Assembly (NCBI RefSeq): GCF_016107655.1
Contig: NZ_JABASX010000014.1
Coordinates: forward strand, 1-64,000
Direction of reading: 5' to 3'
Length of the DNA: 64,000 nucleotides
Source: Brevibacterium antiquum
GTDB lineage: Bacteria; Actinomycetota; Actinomycetes; Actinomycetales; Brevibacteriaceae
Positions 9,000-18,703 of the stretch are shown in pieces. The notes below the pieces were generated by a model, which was not told the origin of the DNA, made no database searches, and was given only the letters and a program-made list of their open reading frames with translations. Both the position numbers and the translations under genes were made by a program. Position 1 is the stretch's first letter, and every line of letters starts with the position of its first letter.

Positions 9000-10298
9000 A
9001 TGACAATCAGTCAGGGCACTGTTGAGTTCAGCCATCGACGAGCACTGCGCGCGGGGGTGGCGTCATTTGCGGGTACGACGATCGAGTTCTACGACTTCTA
9101 TGTCTTCGCAACTGCTGCGGCGCTCGTGTTCGGGCCGCTCTTCTTCCCCGAATCCGATCCGATCATCGGAGTGATGTTCTCGTTCGCCACCTATGCCACC
9201 GGGTTCTTCGTGCGCCCCTTGGGCGGGATCATCTTCGGACACATCGGCGATCGCTACGGCCGTCGTCGATCCCTGATCATCACTCTGCTTCTCATGGGTG
9301 TGGGCACCGTATTGGTCGGATTGCTGCCCACCCATGAGCAGATCGGGATTCTGGCTCCGATCCTGCTGATCGTGCTACGCATTGCACAGGGGCTGGCCAT
9401 CGGTGGTGAATGGGGAGGAGCCGTTCTCATGTCGGTTGAGAACGCTCCTGAGAAATTCAAATCTTTCTATGGGGCGTTTCCGCAGCTGGGCAATCCGATG
9501 GGGGCGCTGCTGTCGTCTGGAATATTCGCGTTGATCTCGGCTGTTCCTGATGATTTTATGATGAACGGCGGATGGCGGATCCCGTTCCTGCTCTCCGCGG
9601 TCCTCATCGCGGTCGGATTCTGGATACGCGCCAAAGTCGAAGAGACGCCCGTCTTCGAACAGACTTCCGCAAAGGACGTGACGATCGAACTGCCTCTCCT
9701 CTCTGCGATTCGGCACGGTCGCATAGCCATGCTCGTCGGCATCGGGCTCATCCCCGTATCCACCGGCGGCTACTACATCCTCACCACATTCGCCACGGCT
9801 TATGGCGTCTCGTCCGACGTGAGCCTCGACGAGACGCTAATCCTCAATGTTCTGACTTTTGCAGCGTTCACCGATTTGGTGGTCACGCTCCTCGTCGGTT
9901 GGGGTTCAGACCGCATGGGCAGGAAACGGATGTTCGCTCTCTCGCTTGTTTCGACAGCGGTTCTCGTTGCGCCTATGTTTCTGCTCATGGGCCGCACACC
10001 GGATTGGGTGCTGTTCCCTCTGTTCGCTCTCGTGCGTTTGACGCTGATGGGCACGTGGGCACCCCTGTCGACACTGATGGCTCAAATGTTCGAGCCTTCC
10101 TATCGGCAGACAAGTCTCTCACTGTCCTATGGGATCGGAAATGCAATCTGGGCCGGTCTGTCGCCCGTCGTGGCTACGGGTCTCTATGCGGCGACGAACT
10201 CCATCTGGAGCGTGATCGCCCTCTTTGGTTTCATGACCGTGGTCAGTCTCATCAGCCTGTACTTCGCTCGCCAGATCAAGGACACGGCAATTGGCTGA
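9000..10298 (+). CDS. MFS transporter of the metabolite:H+ symporter (MHS) family
   Basis: A 432-residue protein with about 12 transmembrane helices. The N-terminus has the MHS hallmark GTTIEFYDFYVFATAAALVF. The MFS loop 2-3 motif appears as GHIGDRYGRRRSLI, and a related DRMGRKR follows between helices 8 and 9. AAGGAGAGG lies a few bases before ATG 9000, which is preferred over an upstream in-frame ATG at 8904. MHS members import organic acids and amino-acid-like metabolites with protons. Its position ahead of the decarboxylase and ureohydrolase genes makes a guanidino compound or 2-oxoacid a reasonable cargo. Confidence 0.88.
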   Translation: MTISQGTVEFSHRRALRAGVASFAGTTIEFYDFYVFATAAALVFGPLFFPESDPIIGVMFSFATYATGFFVRPLGGIIFGHIGDRYGRRRSLIITLLLMGVGTVLVGLLPTHEQIGILAPILLIVLRIAQGLAIGGEWGGAVLMSVENAPEKFKSFYGAFPQLGNPMGALLSSGIFALISAVPDDFMMNGGWRIPFLLSAVLIAVGFWIRAKVEETPVFEQTSAKDVTIELPLLSAIRHGRIAMLVGIGLIPVSTGGYYILTTFATAYGVSSDVSLDETLILNVLTFAAFTDLVVTLLVGWGSDRMGRKRMFALSLVSTAVLVAPMFLLMGRTPDWVLFPLFALVRLTLMGTWAPLSTLMAQMFEPSYRQTSLSLSYGIGNAIWAGLSPVVATGLYAATNSIWSVIALFGFMTVVSLISLYFARQIKDTAIG

Positions 10299-10327
10299 GG
10301 TGGCCGACACGGCCGAATCCTCAGCCA
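10292..10327 (+). terminator. Nested stem-loop overlapping the transporter stop codon
   Basis: The outer arms TGGCTGAGG / CCTCAGCCA (9 bp) enclose an inner 5-bp stem GGCCG / CGGCC with a 3-nt loop. The transporter TGA lies within the left arm. No T-tract follows, so an attenuating or mRNA-processing element between transporter and enzyme genes is as likely as a terminator. Confidence 0.5.
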
Positions 10328-10392
10328 CTGAAAATCGACTCGCATCACTGACAGTAAGAAGACTGTCTCTGCCAAACGAGTAAGGAGCAACA

Positions 10393-11997
10393 ATGAAATT
10401 CGGGGAAGCAGTCACAGCACTGCTGGGTCACTTCGACACTCGCTGCGTATTCGGTATTCCCGGAGTCCATACGATCGAGCTCTATCGTGGCCTGGACGAT
10501 TACGGCATACGACTTTTCACGCCTCGGCATGAACAGGGAGCCGGATTCATGGCCGATGCCTACGCCCGTGCCACGGGGCGTCCAGGCACCTGCCTTCTGG
10601 TCACAGGACCAGGAGTCCTCAACGCGCTGACCCCGATCGCTCAAGCCTGGCACGACTCGGTGCCTGTGCTCGTCATCGCCTCAACAGCCGGGGACGCGGA
10701 AGGAAGACGGAGCCCGGGCGGGCTTCACGACACTCCGGACATCGCGAGAACGCTTGAACCATACACAATGTTCAGCCGTACAGTGACTTCGATCGATGAA
10801 TTCGCCGATTTCCTCATGGAGGCCCACTCTCGGTGGAACTCCGAACGCCCACGTCCAGTCTTCATCGGAATCCCCTACCAGCTGCTCTCCACCGAGGTCG
10901 ATTTACCGGAGGCACGAGACTTGCCTGATGAGCCGGAGCCCACAACTTCTACCGAAGTGGTCTCTGAGTTCCTGGACATGGTGAGTCGATCGGAGACGCC
11001 TTTACTCATCGCCGGCGGTGGATGCAACGGGCACGCGGACAGGCTGATCGCATTCGCTGAGAGGCTCGATGCCCCGATCGTGCTGACAGGCAATGCCAAA
11101 CATCTCGTCGCCGCGGATCATCCCCTCAACCTCGGCGTTTCACTGCCTTTCGCCCCCACCCGCGAGCTCGTGACGGCCGCCGACCTGACCGTGGCCATCG
11201 GTACCGAACTGTCCGAGGTCGAGTACCTCTTCTCCGGTGCCGATCCGGTGCTGAGTCGAAGCAATGTCCGAATCGACATTGAAAGGAAGCCCTCGGCACG
11301 AAGTGATCTGTCGATCATCGCCGATGCCGGCGAATTCCTTAAAGCAGTCGTCGACAACACCGACGCTGAAACAGCTGGGGATCGGTCTAGCTCCGGTCGG
11401 AAACGTGCCGCTGCTGTGCGATCGAACCTATTCGCGGAACGGATGGACGATGCCTATGCGCCCTGGGTGGGGGCGATCGAATCGGCACTTCCTGCGGGCG
11501 TGATGATTGCCGCAGACTCGGCGCAGTTGGCCTATCAGTCGCAACATTACCTCTCACTCCCCCACAATTCACTGTGGATGGCCCCCTACGGCCTCGGAAC
11601 ACTCGGAGTCAGCGTTCCCATGGCGAACGGCGCCGCGGTTGCAGCACCTGAGAGACCGGTCCTCGCACTGACAGGCGACGGAAGCTCGCTCTTCACCATC
11701 GCAGAGCTGGCCACAGCGGCGGACCTGGAAAGACAGATGACTGTGGTGATCTGGAACAACCTGGGATACAAAGAGATCGAACAAGCCTTCATCGCCCACA
11801 GCGTCAGCCCAACGGGTGTGAGCACATCCGCGCGCGATTACTGCCAGATCGCGAAAGGCCTGGGTGGCGAAGCCGAATCAGTGCATACTCCCGAAGCATT
11901 GTCGGATGCACTGCGAAGGGCTTTCGCATCCTCGACTCTACGAGTCATCGTCGTCGAAGCTCCTACCACCCTGACTGTTAACAGCACCACGAGATGA
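10393..11997 (+). CDS. aruI: TPP-dependent decarboxylase, probably 5-guanidino-2-oxopentanoate decarboxylase
   Basis: A 534-residue enzyme of the acetolactate synthase/pyruvate decarboxylase superfamily with its three domains in order. The N-terminal Pyr domain shows the catalytic Glu segment PRHEQGAGFMADAYAR. The central domain follows, and the C-terminal PP domain carries the TPP-Mg motif LTGDGSSLFTIAELATAADLE. The opening GIPGVHTIELYRGL and the PRHEQGAGFMADAYAR stretch match what I recall of AruI-type 2-ketoarginine decarboxylases, which turn 5-guanidino-2-oxopentanoate into 4-guanidinobutanal in the arginine transaminase pathway. AAGGAG lies 5 nt before the ATG. The overlap with a ureohydrolase gene supports this. 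A generic acetolactate-synthase-like enzyme is the alternative. Confidence 0.72.
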   Translation: MKFGEAVTALLGHFDTRCVFGIPGVHTIELYRGLDDYGIRLFTPRHEQGAGFMADAYARATGRPGTCLLVTGPGVLNALTPIAQAWHDSVPVLVIASTAGDAEGRRSPGGLHDTPDIARTLEPYTMFSRTVTSIDEFADFLMEAHSRWNSERPRPVFIGIPYQLLSTEVDLPEARDLPDEPEPTTSTEVVSEFLDMVSRSETPLLIAGGGCNGHADRLIAFAERLDAPIVLTGNAKHLVAADHPLNLGVSLPFAPTRELVTAADLTVAIGTELSEVEYLFSGADPVLSRSNVRIDIERKPSARSDLSIIADAGEFLKAVVDNTDAETAGDRSSSGRKRAAAVRSNLFAERMDDAYAPWVGAIESALPAGVMIAADSAQLAYQSQHYLSLPHNSLWMAPYGLGTLGVSVPMANGAAVAAPERPVLALTGDGSSLFTIAELATAADLERQMTVVIWNNLGYKEIEQAFIAHSVSPTGVSTSARDYCQIAKGLGGEAESVHTPEALSDALRRAFASSTLRVIVVEAPTTLTVNSTTR

Positions 11998-12008
11998 AAG
12001 GCCGCACT

Positions 12009-12992
12009 ATGTCACCGATTCAGAGTCACCCCACCACAGAGAACAACGACGGACAACCCATCATGCAACAGTTCGACTTTGCTGCGAACCCGCGCTACTC
12101 CACTCCACCGACTTTCGCAGGTCTGTCCACTCTCAACGATGTCGGAGACTATGACGTGGGCGTCATCGGCATTCCGTTTGACACAGGCGTGACCTTCCGC
12201 CCAGGTGCCCGCTTCGGCCCGGAAGCGATCAGGGCAGCCAGCCGACTGATCCGCCCCTACCACGTCGAAATGGACTCGTTCCCTTTCGCACACCACCAAG
12301 TCGCCGATCTGGGCAACATTCCAGTCACTCCGTTCGACATCTCAACTGCAGTCACACAGATGCGACGAGGATTGGACGAAGCCTCAGAACGAAGCCAACG
12401 CCTCGTCGTGCTCGGGGGCGATCACACGATCGCCTACCCATCACTGCAGTCTCTGTACCGGCTCCACGGCCCCCTGTCGGTTATTCACTTCGACGCACAT
12501 CTTGATACGTGGGGCCCTTATTTCGGCGCCGATATCCATCACGGAACTCCCTTCCGGAAGGCTTTCCAGGACGGTCTGCTTGATCCAGAAGGATGTCTCC
12601 ACATTGGAACTCGGGGATCGGTCTACGGACCTGGAGATCAGACTGATGATGACTCGTGCGGGTTCGAACGAATCAGGGCCAGCGATTTCATCGGAAACGG
12701 CTTGAACTCCATCGTCGAACAAGTCAGGTCGAGAGCCGCCGAGCGCCCGATCTACATATCGATCGATATTGATGTGCTCGACCCTGCTTTCGCACCAGGC
12801 ACAGGGACACCGGAACCAGGCGGGCTCGCCAGTCGCGAACTATTCCACCTACTGAGAGGAATCAACGATCTCAACATCGTCGGCGCAGACATCGTCGAAG
12901 TGGCTCCAGCGTATGACCATGCCGACGTCACGGCCCTTGCGGCAGCGCATCTCACCTACGAAATACTCAGCATCTGGGGAACCAGACACTGA
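12009..12992 (+). CDS. Ureohydrolase (agmatinase/guanidinobutyrase-like)
   Basis: The arginase/agmatinase fold is complete at about 327 residues. Manganese-ligand motifs are visible: GGDHTIAYP, VIHFDAHLDTW and ISIDIDVLDPAFAPGTGTPEPGG. Starts are possible at ATG 11994, which overlaps the stop of the upstream gene, or at ATG 12009, with AAAGG about 7 nt upstream; I prefer 12009. The enzyme would release urea from agmatine, 4-guanidinobutyrate or a similar guanidino acid. Next to the AruI-like decarboxylase, guanidinobutyrase is the most coherent role, giving 4-aminobutyrate. The aldehyde dehydrogenase for the step between is not in the window. Confidence 0.85.
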   Translation: MSPIQSHPTTENNDGQPIMQQFDFAANPRYSTPPTFAGLSTLNDVGDYDVGVIGIPFDTGVTFRPGARFGPEAIRAASRLIRPYHVEMDSFPFAHHQVADLGNIPVTPFDISTAVTQMRRGLDEASERSQRLVVLGGDHTIAYPSLQSLYRLHGPLSVIHFDAHLDTWGPYFGADIHHGTPFRKAFQDGLLDPEGCLHIGTRGSVYGPGDQTDDDSCGFERIRASDFIGNGLNSIVEQVRSRAAERPIYISIDIDVLDPAFAPGTGTPEPGGLASRELFHLLRGINDLNIVGADIVEVAPAYDHADVTALAAAHLTYEILSIWGTRH

Positions 12993-14007
12993 AGCAATCC
13001 GTCGACGTCATAAGCCGCTATGTCAGGCGTATCGATACCGTGCGCTCTCCAAGCCAGGACCTAATCGGTCGGCTCAAAGCAGCAACACTGGACGCCGACG
13101 GTCTCCCGTCACTGCAGCCACACTTCTTCCAAGATGCGCTTTGGTCCTTGTTCTCCGGAATCGACGCAGTGATCGCGCGAGTGTATTGCCTGTGGACACC
13201 TTGCTGCGGACGACGCGGAATGAGTCGACACGGGCACATCTCGAACAACTTCATTTCTTGAGGCGCCCTGCCGAAATTGCCACCCTAGAGCTTGACGCAA
13301 GATAGGAGCACCACCCTCCAACTTCGACTCAACGGGTGTCGTGGCCGAGATCGCTGCTACAGGGCCCGGCGCACTCATCCGGGGTGGTTCGAGAATACGA
13401 CTGCCAGTCTTGGCTCGCCATCACGATGGGTCATGCACCGGCAGAGCTGAGTCTGTCACCGTCCATGTCATAGTCGCCGTCACGATCTCGACCTCGGCTG
13501 CTCAGGGCCGCAAGCATCATCACAACTGCTCACGACGCTGATGGATGTCTCTGACGGTATCCCGACCATCTGCTTGCGGCCCTGAAGAATCAGCGGCGAA
13601 GATCGACACTGCCTTCCTGGAGCTGAACTCGTCCAAGCTGGCCGGTCGGGTTCTGCGAGCACAGACGGCAAACGATTTTACCCAAGAGAGCTGCGTTTGC
13701 TGCTGGTTTAGCAGTTCCACGATCAACGATACTGCCGACAATCAGGGACTCGATTCCGAGGGTGAGAGTTTCAAGAGCGCGTGGGAAGCGACGAAAGACC
13801 AAGTCTTGCCTTCTACAGACGCGATCAAGGACACCACAACCGAGTTCGTTGCAGTCATCGACACCAGTGCCTTCGCCGTCACCCTCCCGCCATGGCAGCT
13901 GCGAGTCTGCCCACGATTCGTCTAACTCGCAATCTGAAAGTACCAGGCCTGCGGCCCGGCGAGTTTCCGTGACATCAGAGAACAATGCCAATCTCACGGT
14001 CTTTGAG
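12993..14007. other. About 1 kb with no recognised gene
   Basis: Open frames of 60-170 residues exist on both strands but overlap one another, lack ribosome-binding sites and have Cys/Ser/Arg-rich translations typical of noise. A plus-strand frame from about 13,000 to 13,260 has the best amino-acid composition and could be the remnant of a small gene. No RNA gene was seen. The two convergent neighbours end at its borders, so terminators may be expected, but I found no strong hairpin. Confidence 0.35.
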
Positions 14008-14931
14008 TTAGCTGTTGAACACTGTTCCGTTGTTCGGGCGGGTGTTGACTCGTAGCTCGAAGATATCCGGGCGGCTGTAGTGTCCGTTGACGTCAAGGTC
14101 GAAATGGCTTCGGGTGCGGTCTTCTAAGTCGATGTCGGCGTAAAGAATGGTCTCCTTTTCGTAGACCGGGCCAGCAAGGATGTTGCCGAGCGGGTCTATG
14201 ATGACGCTGCCGCCGCGGATGAGCCAATCATTATTGCCAACCTGAGACGGAAACTCGGTTCCCTCGGGGTAGGCCGACTTCGGCAACGCCTGGCAGGCCG
14301 AGAGTACGAAGTTTCGACCCTCGAGTGCGATGTGGGTCATGGAAGATTGCCAGACGGAACGATCATCGACTGTAGGGGCGCAGTAGAGATCGACGCCCTG
14401 GGCGTACATCGCCTGACGAAGCAGCGGCATGTAGTTCTCCCAGCAAATGGCAGTGCCGACTCGGCCAGCTGCGGTGTCAGCGACATCGAGCGTGGACCCA
14501 TCACCGAAGCCCCAGATGAGCCGCTCGCTTGCGGTGGGCATGAGTTTTCGGTGGTTACCGACTATCCCGTTATCCGGATCAATGAGCACTGCGGTGCAGT
14601 AGAGGGTGTTACCGAGCCGCTCAATCATGCCGATGACGACAAAGACACCTGCGTCAGAGGCAGCGATCTCGAGCGTCTCGACCTCCGGTCCGTCGAGGCT
14701 GATCGCGGCTTCAAAGTATTCACGAAATTCTTCTCGACCCACATCGGTACGGGCGCCAACGACTGTGTCGAAGGACCGTCCTTTGGGATATCCGCCGATG
14801 AAGGCTTCGGGGAAGACAGCGACCTTCGCACCGCTCGCGCCAGCCTGCCGGATTAGCTTCTCGGCCTTAGTGATCGTTGCGGGGGTGTCTGCGATCACCG
14901 GACAGGTCTGTACGACAGCGACCTTACTCAT
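14008..14931 (-). CDS. Nitrilase
   Basis: A 307-residue nitrilase-superfamily enzyme with the full catalytic set: Glu in FPEAFIGGYP, Lys in NHRKLMPT, and Cys in AICWENYMPLLR. The CWENYMPLLR context is that of true nitrilases (nitrile to carboxylate plus ammonia) rather than amidases. GGAG lies 9 nt before ATG 14931; an upstream in-frame ATG at 14946 lacks this spacing. It is the last gene of a minus-strand cluster with a polar amino-acid-type ABC importer and a second C-N hydrolase, separated from the ATPase gene by 226 bp. An imported nitrile or amide-containing compound is the likely substrate. Confidence 0.88.
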   Translation of the reverse strand: MSKVAVVQTCPVIADTPATITKAEKLIRQAGASGAKVAVFPEAFIGGYPKGRSFDTVVGARTDVGREEFREYFEAAISLDGPEVETLEIAASDAGVFVVIGMIERLGNTLYCTAVLIDPDNGIVGNHRKLMPTASERLIWGFGDGSTLDVADTAAGRVGTAICWENYMPLLRQAMYAQGVDLYCAPTVDDRSVWQSSMTHIALEGRNFVLSACQALPKSAYPEGTEFPSQVGNNDWLIRGGSVIIDPLGNILAGPVYEKETILYADIDLEDRTRSHFDLDVNGHYSRPDIFELRVNTRPNNGTVFNS

Positions 14932-15157
14932 ATTGTGTTTCTCCATGTTCTTCTCGGTGACGTTCCCGGACCGTCTGCAGCCGGGTTTCTGCGGTGGCGA
15001 CAGTGAGCGATATGTGTTCCAACAGCTGCGCTGACTCGTGTTCGGCTTGCCGTTGTTGGAATAGAAGTACGGCGTGGATTCGCAAGGACACGGGTTTTCC
15101 GGAAGTCCGTGTCCTTGGTCAAGGCAACTGCTCCCATAGTGCCATAGCGAGACTGGA

Positions 15158-15928
15158 TCAAACTGGTAGGAACCGTTTAAGGAACTCGCGGGTGCGCTCG
15201 TGTTTCGGACTCTCGAGCACATTCTCGGGGGCTCCTTGCTCGATGATATGTCCGCCGTCCATGAATATGACGGTATCAGCGGCTTGCCGAGCAAAACTGA
15301 TCTCGTGGGTCACCACGATCATGGTGTGTCCTGCGTCGGCCAGGCCGCGCATGGTTGCGAGGACTTCGCCGACCAGTTCCGGGTCGAGAGCGCTAGTGGG
15401 CTCGTCGAAGAGCAACAGGTCAGGGTTGATAGCAAGGGCTCGGGCGATGGCGACGCGTTGCTGTTGGCCGCCGGAGAGTTGTCGCGGGTAGCTCGTTTCC
15501 CTGTCATCCAGGCCGACCTGGCGGAGCAGGTCACGTGCGCGGGTGACCGCTTTGTCGCGGGGCACCCGGTGTAGTCGCACTGGTACCTCGATGAGGTTTT
15601 CCATCACAGTCATGTGCTGGAACAGGTTGAATTGCTGAAAGACCATGCCAACTTTGCGCCGTTGTCTGGCGATGGTTGCGTCTTTGGCGCGGTAGAGGTC
15701 GCCCTTTTTGGTCTCGAATCCGATTTGGACGCCATTGACGGCGATGGATCCGGTCTCCATGTCTTCGAGGTGGTTGATACAGCGCAGCAACGTGGACTTC
15801 CCAGACCCGGATGGTCCAAGGATGACGACGACTTCGCCCTTGTGCACATCGAAGCTGACGCCTTTGAGAACCTCGAGGTCGCCGAAGTTCTTGTGAACGT
15901 TGCTCGCGGTGACGACGGTGTCACTCAT
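15158..15928 (-). CDS. Polar amino-acid-type ABC transporter, ATP-binding protein
   Basis: A 256-residue ABC ATPase with Walker [10 protein letters not shown] (about residue 38), Q-loop MVFQQFNLF, signature LSGGQQQR, Walker [15 protein letters not shown] and the switch His in VVTHEISFA. It is the GlnQ/HisP subclass. Its start overlaps the stop of the permease gene by 4 bp, so the two are translationally coupled. It energises uptake through the adjacent permease on the cytoplasmic side. Confidence 0.92.
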   Translation of the reverse strand: MSDTVVTASNVHKNFGDLEVLKGVSFDVHKGEVVVILGPSGSGKSTLLRCINHLEDMETGSIAVNGVQIGFETKKGDLYRAKDATIARQRRKVGMVFQQFNLFQHMTVMENLIEVPVRLHRVPRDKAVTRARDLLRQVGLDDRETSYPRQLSGGQQQRVAIARALAINPDLLLFDEPTSALDPELVGEVLATMRGLADAGHTMIVVTHEISFARQAADTVIFMDGGHIIEQGAPENVLESPKHERTREFLKRFLPV

Positions 15929-16908
15929 TTCTCCGGTCCTTTCGTACGTGCTTGCGAATGGTCAGCAGCCTGGGCTCCGCCCGGTTTGCGGCGATGCTTG
16001 CTGGTAAGTTTGCGCAGAAGCGCGGGAAGGCCCTGTTCGCTATTGTGTCCTCGTGCGTAGTGGTCCTCGATGAAGGACTGGGCAACATTAAGGATCGAGG
16101 TCACTATCAGGTACCAGATCACTGCAACCAGGAGCAGCGGGATGGTCTCGAATGTGCGGTTGTAGACCGACTGCACGGTATAAAGCAGGTCGGACATCGC
16201 GATCACGGATACTTGTGAGGTGGCCTTTACGATGTTGATGAGCTGGTTGCCTGTCGGGGGGATGATCGATCGCATCGCTTGGGGTAGCACGACCCGGATG
16301 AGGGACTGCCCCGAGGACATGCCGTAGGCGCGGGCGGCTTCGCGCTGTCCGGGATCGACCGAGAGCAGGCCGCCACGAATCACCTCAGCCATGTAAGCCG
16401 CCTCGTTGAGCGCGAGCCCGAGTAGCGCCGCAGTCAGAGGAGTGATGAGATCGTTGGTCGACCAGATAATCAGCTGGGGCCCGCCGAAGGGGATGCCGAT
16501 GCTGATCTGGGGCAGCAGGGCGGCCATGTTGAACCAGAAGATGAGTTGAACTAGCAGCGGGGTACCGCGGAAGAACCAGATGTACACGCCCGCGGCGGCG
16601 TTCAACAGCCCGTTGTGGGACATACGGGCGACAGCTAGGACCACGCCGAGTACAGTGCCCAAGACCATCGAGACGAACGCCAGCCAAAGGGTCGTCCAGA
16701 GTGCCTTGATGATGGACGGCGCGTTGAACCAGGCCCAGACGGTGCCCCACTCGAAGTTGGGATTGGTGAAGAGGAACTGGGCTAGCCATACAATGACCAG
16801 GAACACGATGATGCGTGCGACCCATTGGCCCCACCGGATGTGCGTACGTGCGTCGGCGACGTCCATATGAAGTCGTGGGGTGAAAGATGCTTGGGTGTCC
16901 GATCTCAT
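15925..16908 (-). CDS. Polar amino-acid-type ABC transporter, permease
   Basis: A 327-residue membrane protein with about five or six helices and the HisM/GlnP EAA loop ([23 protein letters not shown]). Both ends are cytoplasmic-like extensions; the C-terminal tail is basic. It starts 1 nt after the substrate-binding-protein stop and overlaps the ATPase gene. As only one permease is encoded, it should form a homodimer. Confidence 0.92.
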   Translation of the reverse strand: MRSDTQASFTPRLHMDVADARTHIRWGQWVARIIVFLVIVWLAQFLFTNPNFEWGTVWAWFNAPSIIKALWTTLWLAFVSMVLGTVLGVVLAVARMSHNGLLNAAAGVYIWFFRGTPLLVQLIFWFNMAALLPQISIGIPFGGPQLIIWSTNDLITPLTAALLGLALNEAAYMAEVIRGGLLSVDPGQREAARAYGMSSGQSLIRVVLPQAMRSIIPPTGNQLINIVKATSQVSVIAMSDLLYTVQSVYNRTFETIPLLLVAVIWYLIVTSILNVAQSFIEDHYARGHNSEQGLPALLRKLTSKHRRKPGGAQAADHSQARTKGPEK

Positions 16909-16909
16909 G

Positions 16910-17860
16910 TCAGCTCACCGCCATGTTCATGTCGGGAGCCTCGATCATGTTGTCCTTCAGATTCCACTTGGCCATGATTGCTTCGTAGGTGCCATTTTCG
17001 AAAAGCACTTGCAGGCTGTCCCGGAGCAGAGGCGCAAGCTCGGAGTCCTTTTCGACCACAGCACCCTGGTAAAGGGTGTCGAAGCCGTTGGCTTGACCGG
17101 TTCCTGCGAGCTCGAGCTTGCCGTTCGCCTCCTCAACGAAGTACGTCAGTGGTGCCTGCGAACTGAAGAAGCCGTCGGCACGACCGGATTGAACGGCGAG
17201 GATCGCCTGGGGTTGATCCTTGAATGTCATTACCTCGACGGCCGGATTTCCGGAATCCATGCAGGTCGTGGACTGCTCTTTGATCACCCTTTCGGCCGAA
17301 CCGCCGGCCATTACCGAGATCTTCGTCCCGCAAGTGCTCTCCAAGTCGGTGATGTTCTTCGGGTTGCCAGCGGGCACGGCGAAGACCACGAACTCCTGCA
17401 CGAAGTCGACGAAGTCGTTCTCCGTCTGCCGCTCCTTGAAATCGCCGATCGGCCCGAACCCCATGTGATACCGGCCAGCGGATATGCCGGTGAGGATTGA
17501 TGGTAGGCCGTCGACGGTCCGGTGGTCGATTTCGACTCCCCACAGCTGACCGAGGGCGGTGAGCAGATCAGCGCTGGCACCGCTATGGGAACCATCCGAT
17601 CCGATGATCTCGTAGGGCGGAAACGATCCAGAGTTTGCTGCTATCAGTGAGCCGGATTCCAGCACTTCTTGGGGCAGGCGTTCATGCAACTCCTCGTTCT
17701 GCTCCATTGTGGGGACCTCGGCCACTGGCCCGGTCTCGTCGGTCTGTGGGACTTGATCAGGGTCGTGGGCGGCGCAGCCGGTGAGTGCTATCAGCGTAGT
17801 GAGTGTGGCCGCCGATATCTTCGTATATCGGCCGGAACAGCGTCTCTGAGCAATGTGCAT
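16910..17860 (-). CDS. ABC transporter substrate-binding lipoprotein (family 3)
   Basis: A 316-residue protein with a lipoprotein signal ending in ALTGC (Cys about residue 29). It has a bacterial family 3 solute-binding fold (SGSLIAANSGSFPPYE, GFGPIGDFKERQ, GRADGFFSSQAPLTYF). AAGGAG lies 6-7 nt before ATG 17860. Lipid-anchored outside the membrane, it delivers substrate to the permease. The family binds amino acids and related small polar compounds; the neighbouring nitrilase and amidase suggest a nitrile- or amide-bearing analogue. Confidence 0.9.
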   Translation of the reverse strand: MHIAQRRCSGRYTKISAATLTTLIALTGCAAHDPDQVPQTDETGPVAEVPTMEQNEELHERLPQEVLESGSLIAANSGSFPPYEIIGSDGSHSGASADLLTALGQLWGVEIDHRTVDGLPSILTGISAGRYHMGFGPIGDFKERQTENDFVDFVQEFVVFAVPAGNPKNITDLESTCGTKISVMAGGSAERVIKEQSTTCMDSGNPAVEVMTFKDQPQAILAVQSGRADGFFSSQAPLTYFVEEANGKLELAGTGQANGFDTLYQGAVVEKDSELAPLLRDSLQVLFENGTYEAIMAKWNLKDNMIEAPDMNMAVS

Positions 17861-17896
17861 TGTGATCTCCTTCGATCTTGTTGAGGTTGCTCCGCA

Positions 17897-18685
17897 TCAG
17901 GCGATAAGCACCGGGTCGGCAAAGCGACGGTTGGCAAGGACTGGAAGAGAGGTCCTGACCCGTTGGATCCGTTCCAAGTCCACTTCGGCAAGGATTGACT
18001 GTTCGCACTCAGCAGCCGAGGCCTCCACGACACCGAGGGGATCGACGGCCATGCTTAGTCCGCAGTTTCGGGGGCCGCATTCTCCGGAGGCAAGAATATA
18101 GACCGTGTTCTCGAGCGCCCGAGCCGTGATCATTGTGCGCCAGTGGTGTTCTTTTAGCGGTCCGCGCACCCATGCGGCGGGTAACAGGATCACGTCGGCA
18201 CCCGCAACGGCCAGAGCTCGCGAGGCTTCGGGGAATCTGATGTCGTAGCAGGTCAGCATCCCGAAGGTAATGCCGTCGAGGTCGAAGACACCAGGCATCT
18301 GATGTCCAGGTGCGATTCGATCGGACTCTTTTAGGCTGAATGCGTCGTATAGATGGAGCTTGTCGTAGGAATGGATGAGCTGTCCGCGATCGCAGACGAT
18401 GCCCAGATTCGATGTGCGTCGGTCTCCGGCCTGCACGTGCACGGTGGCTGCGATCGCGACACCACGCTCGGACAGTTCGCGCACCCGTGTGATGAAGGGA
18501 CCATCGACCGGTTGCGCACCGGCCACAGTGATATCCGGGTCGTCCGGGTCGCGGGAGATCACACCCTCCGGCAGCAGCAGGAGCCGCGCCCCCTGTGCGA
18601 CGGCTTGGTCTACAGCTGCTTCGATGGTGCGCAGATTGGTTTCGGGATCGCGCTCGACTGTGAATTGATGGATGAGGATCTTCAT
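17897..18685 (-). CDS. Carbon-nitrogen hydrolase (amidase branch of the nitrilase superfamily)
   Basis: A 262-residue protein with the Glu-Lys-Cys triad: Glu in LLLPEGVI, Lys in SYDKLHLYD, Cys in MLTCYDIRFPE. The CYDIRFPE context is that of omega-amidases and deaminated-glutathione amidases rather than nitrilases. It lies between the decarboxylase-like gene and the ABC genes. It probably hydrolyses the amide formed from, or imported together with, the nitrilase substrate. Confidence 0.85.
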   Translation of the reverse strand: MKILIHQFTVERDPETNLRTIEAAVDQAVAQGARLLLLPEGVISRDPDDPDITVAGAQPVDGPFITRVRELSERGVAIAATVHVQAGDRRTSNLGIVCDRGQLIHSYDKLHLYDAFSLKESDRIAPGHQMPGVFDLDGITFGMLTCYDIRFPEASRALAVAGADVILLPAAWVRGPLKEHHWRTMITARALENTVYILASGECGPRNCGLSMAVDPLGVVEASAAECEQSILAEVDLERIQRVRTSLPVLANRRFADPVLIA

Positions 18686-18703
18686 GGTGTTTCTGTACTT
18701 TCT

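Noticed and set aside
10180-10188. A TCTATGC (GCATAGA reversed) inside the MHS transporter gene
   Set aside because: No GAC-type box lies 19-20 nt away and it is inside a coding region, so it was treated as a chance match.
9572-10351. 259-residue frame overlapping the MHS transporter in another frame
   Set aside because: The translation is Arg/His-rich and the real gene has transporter motifs in the other frame.
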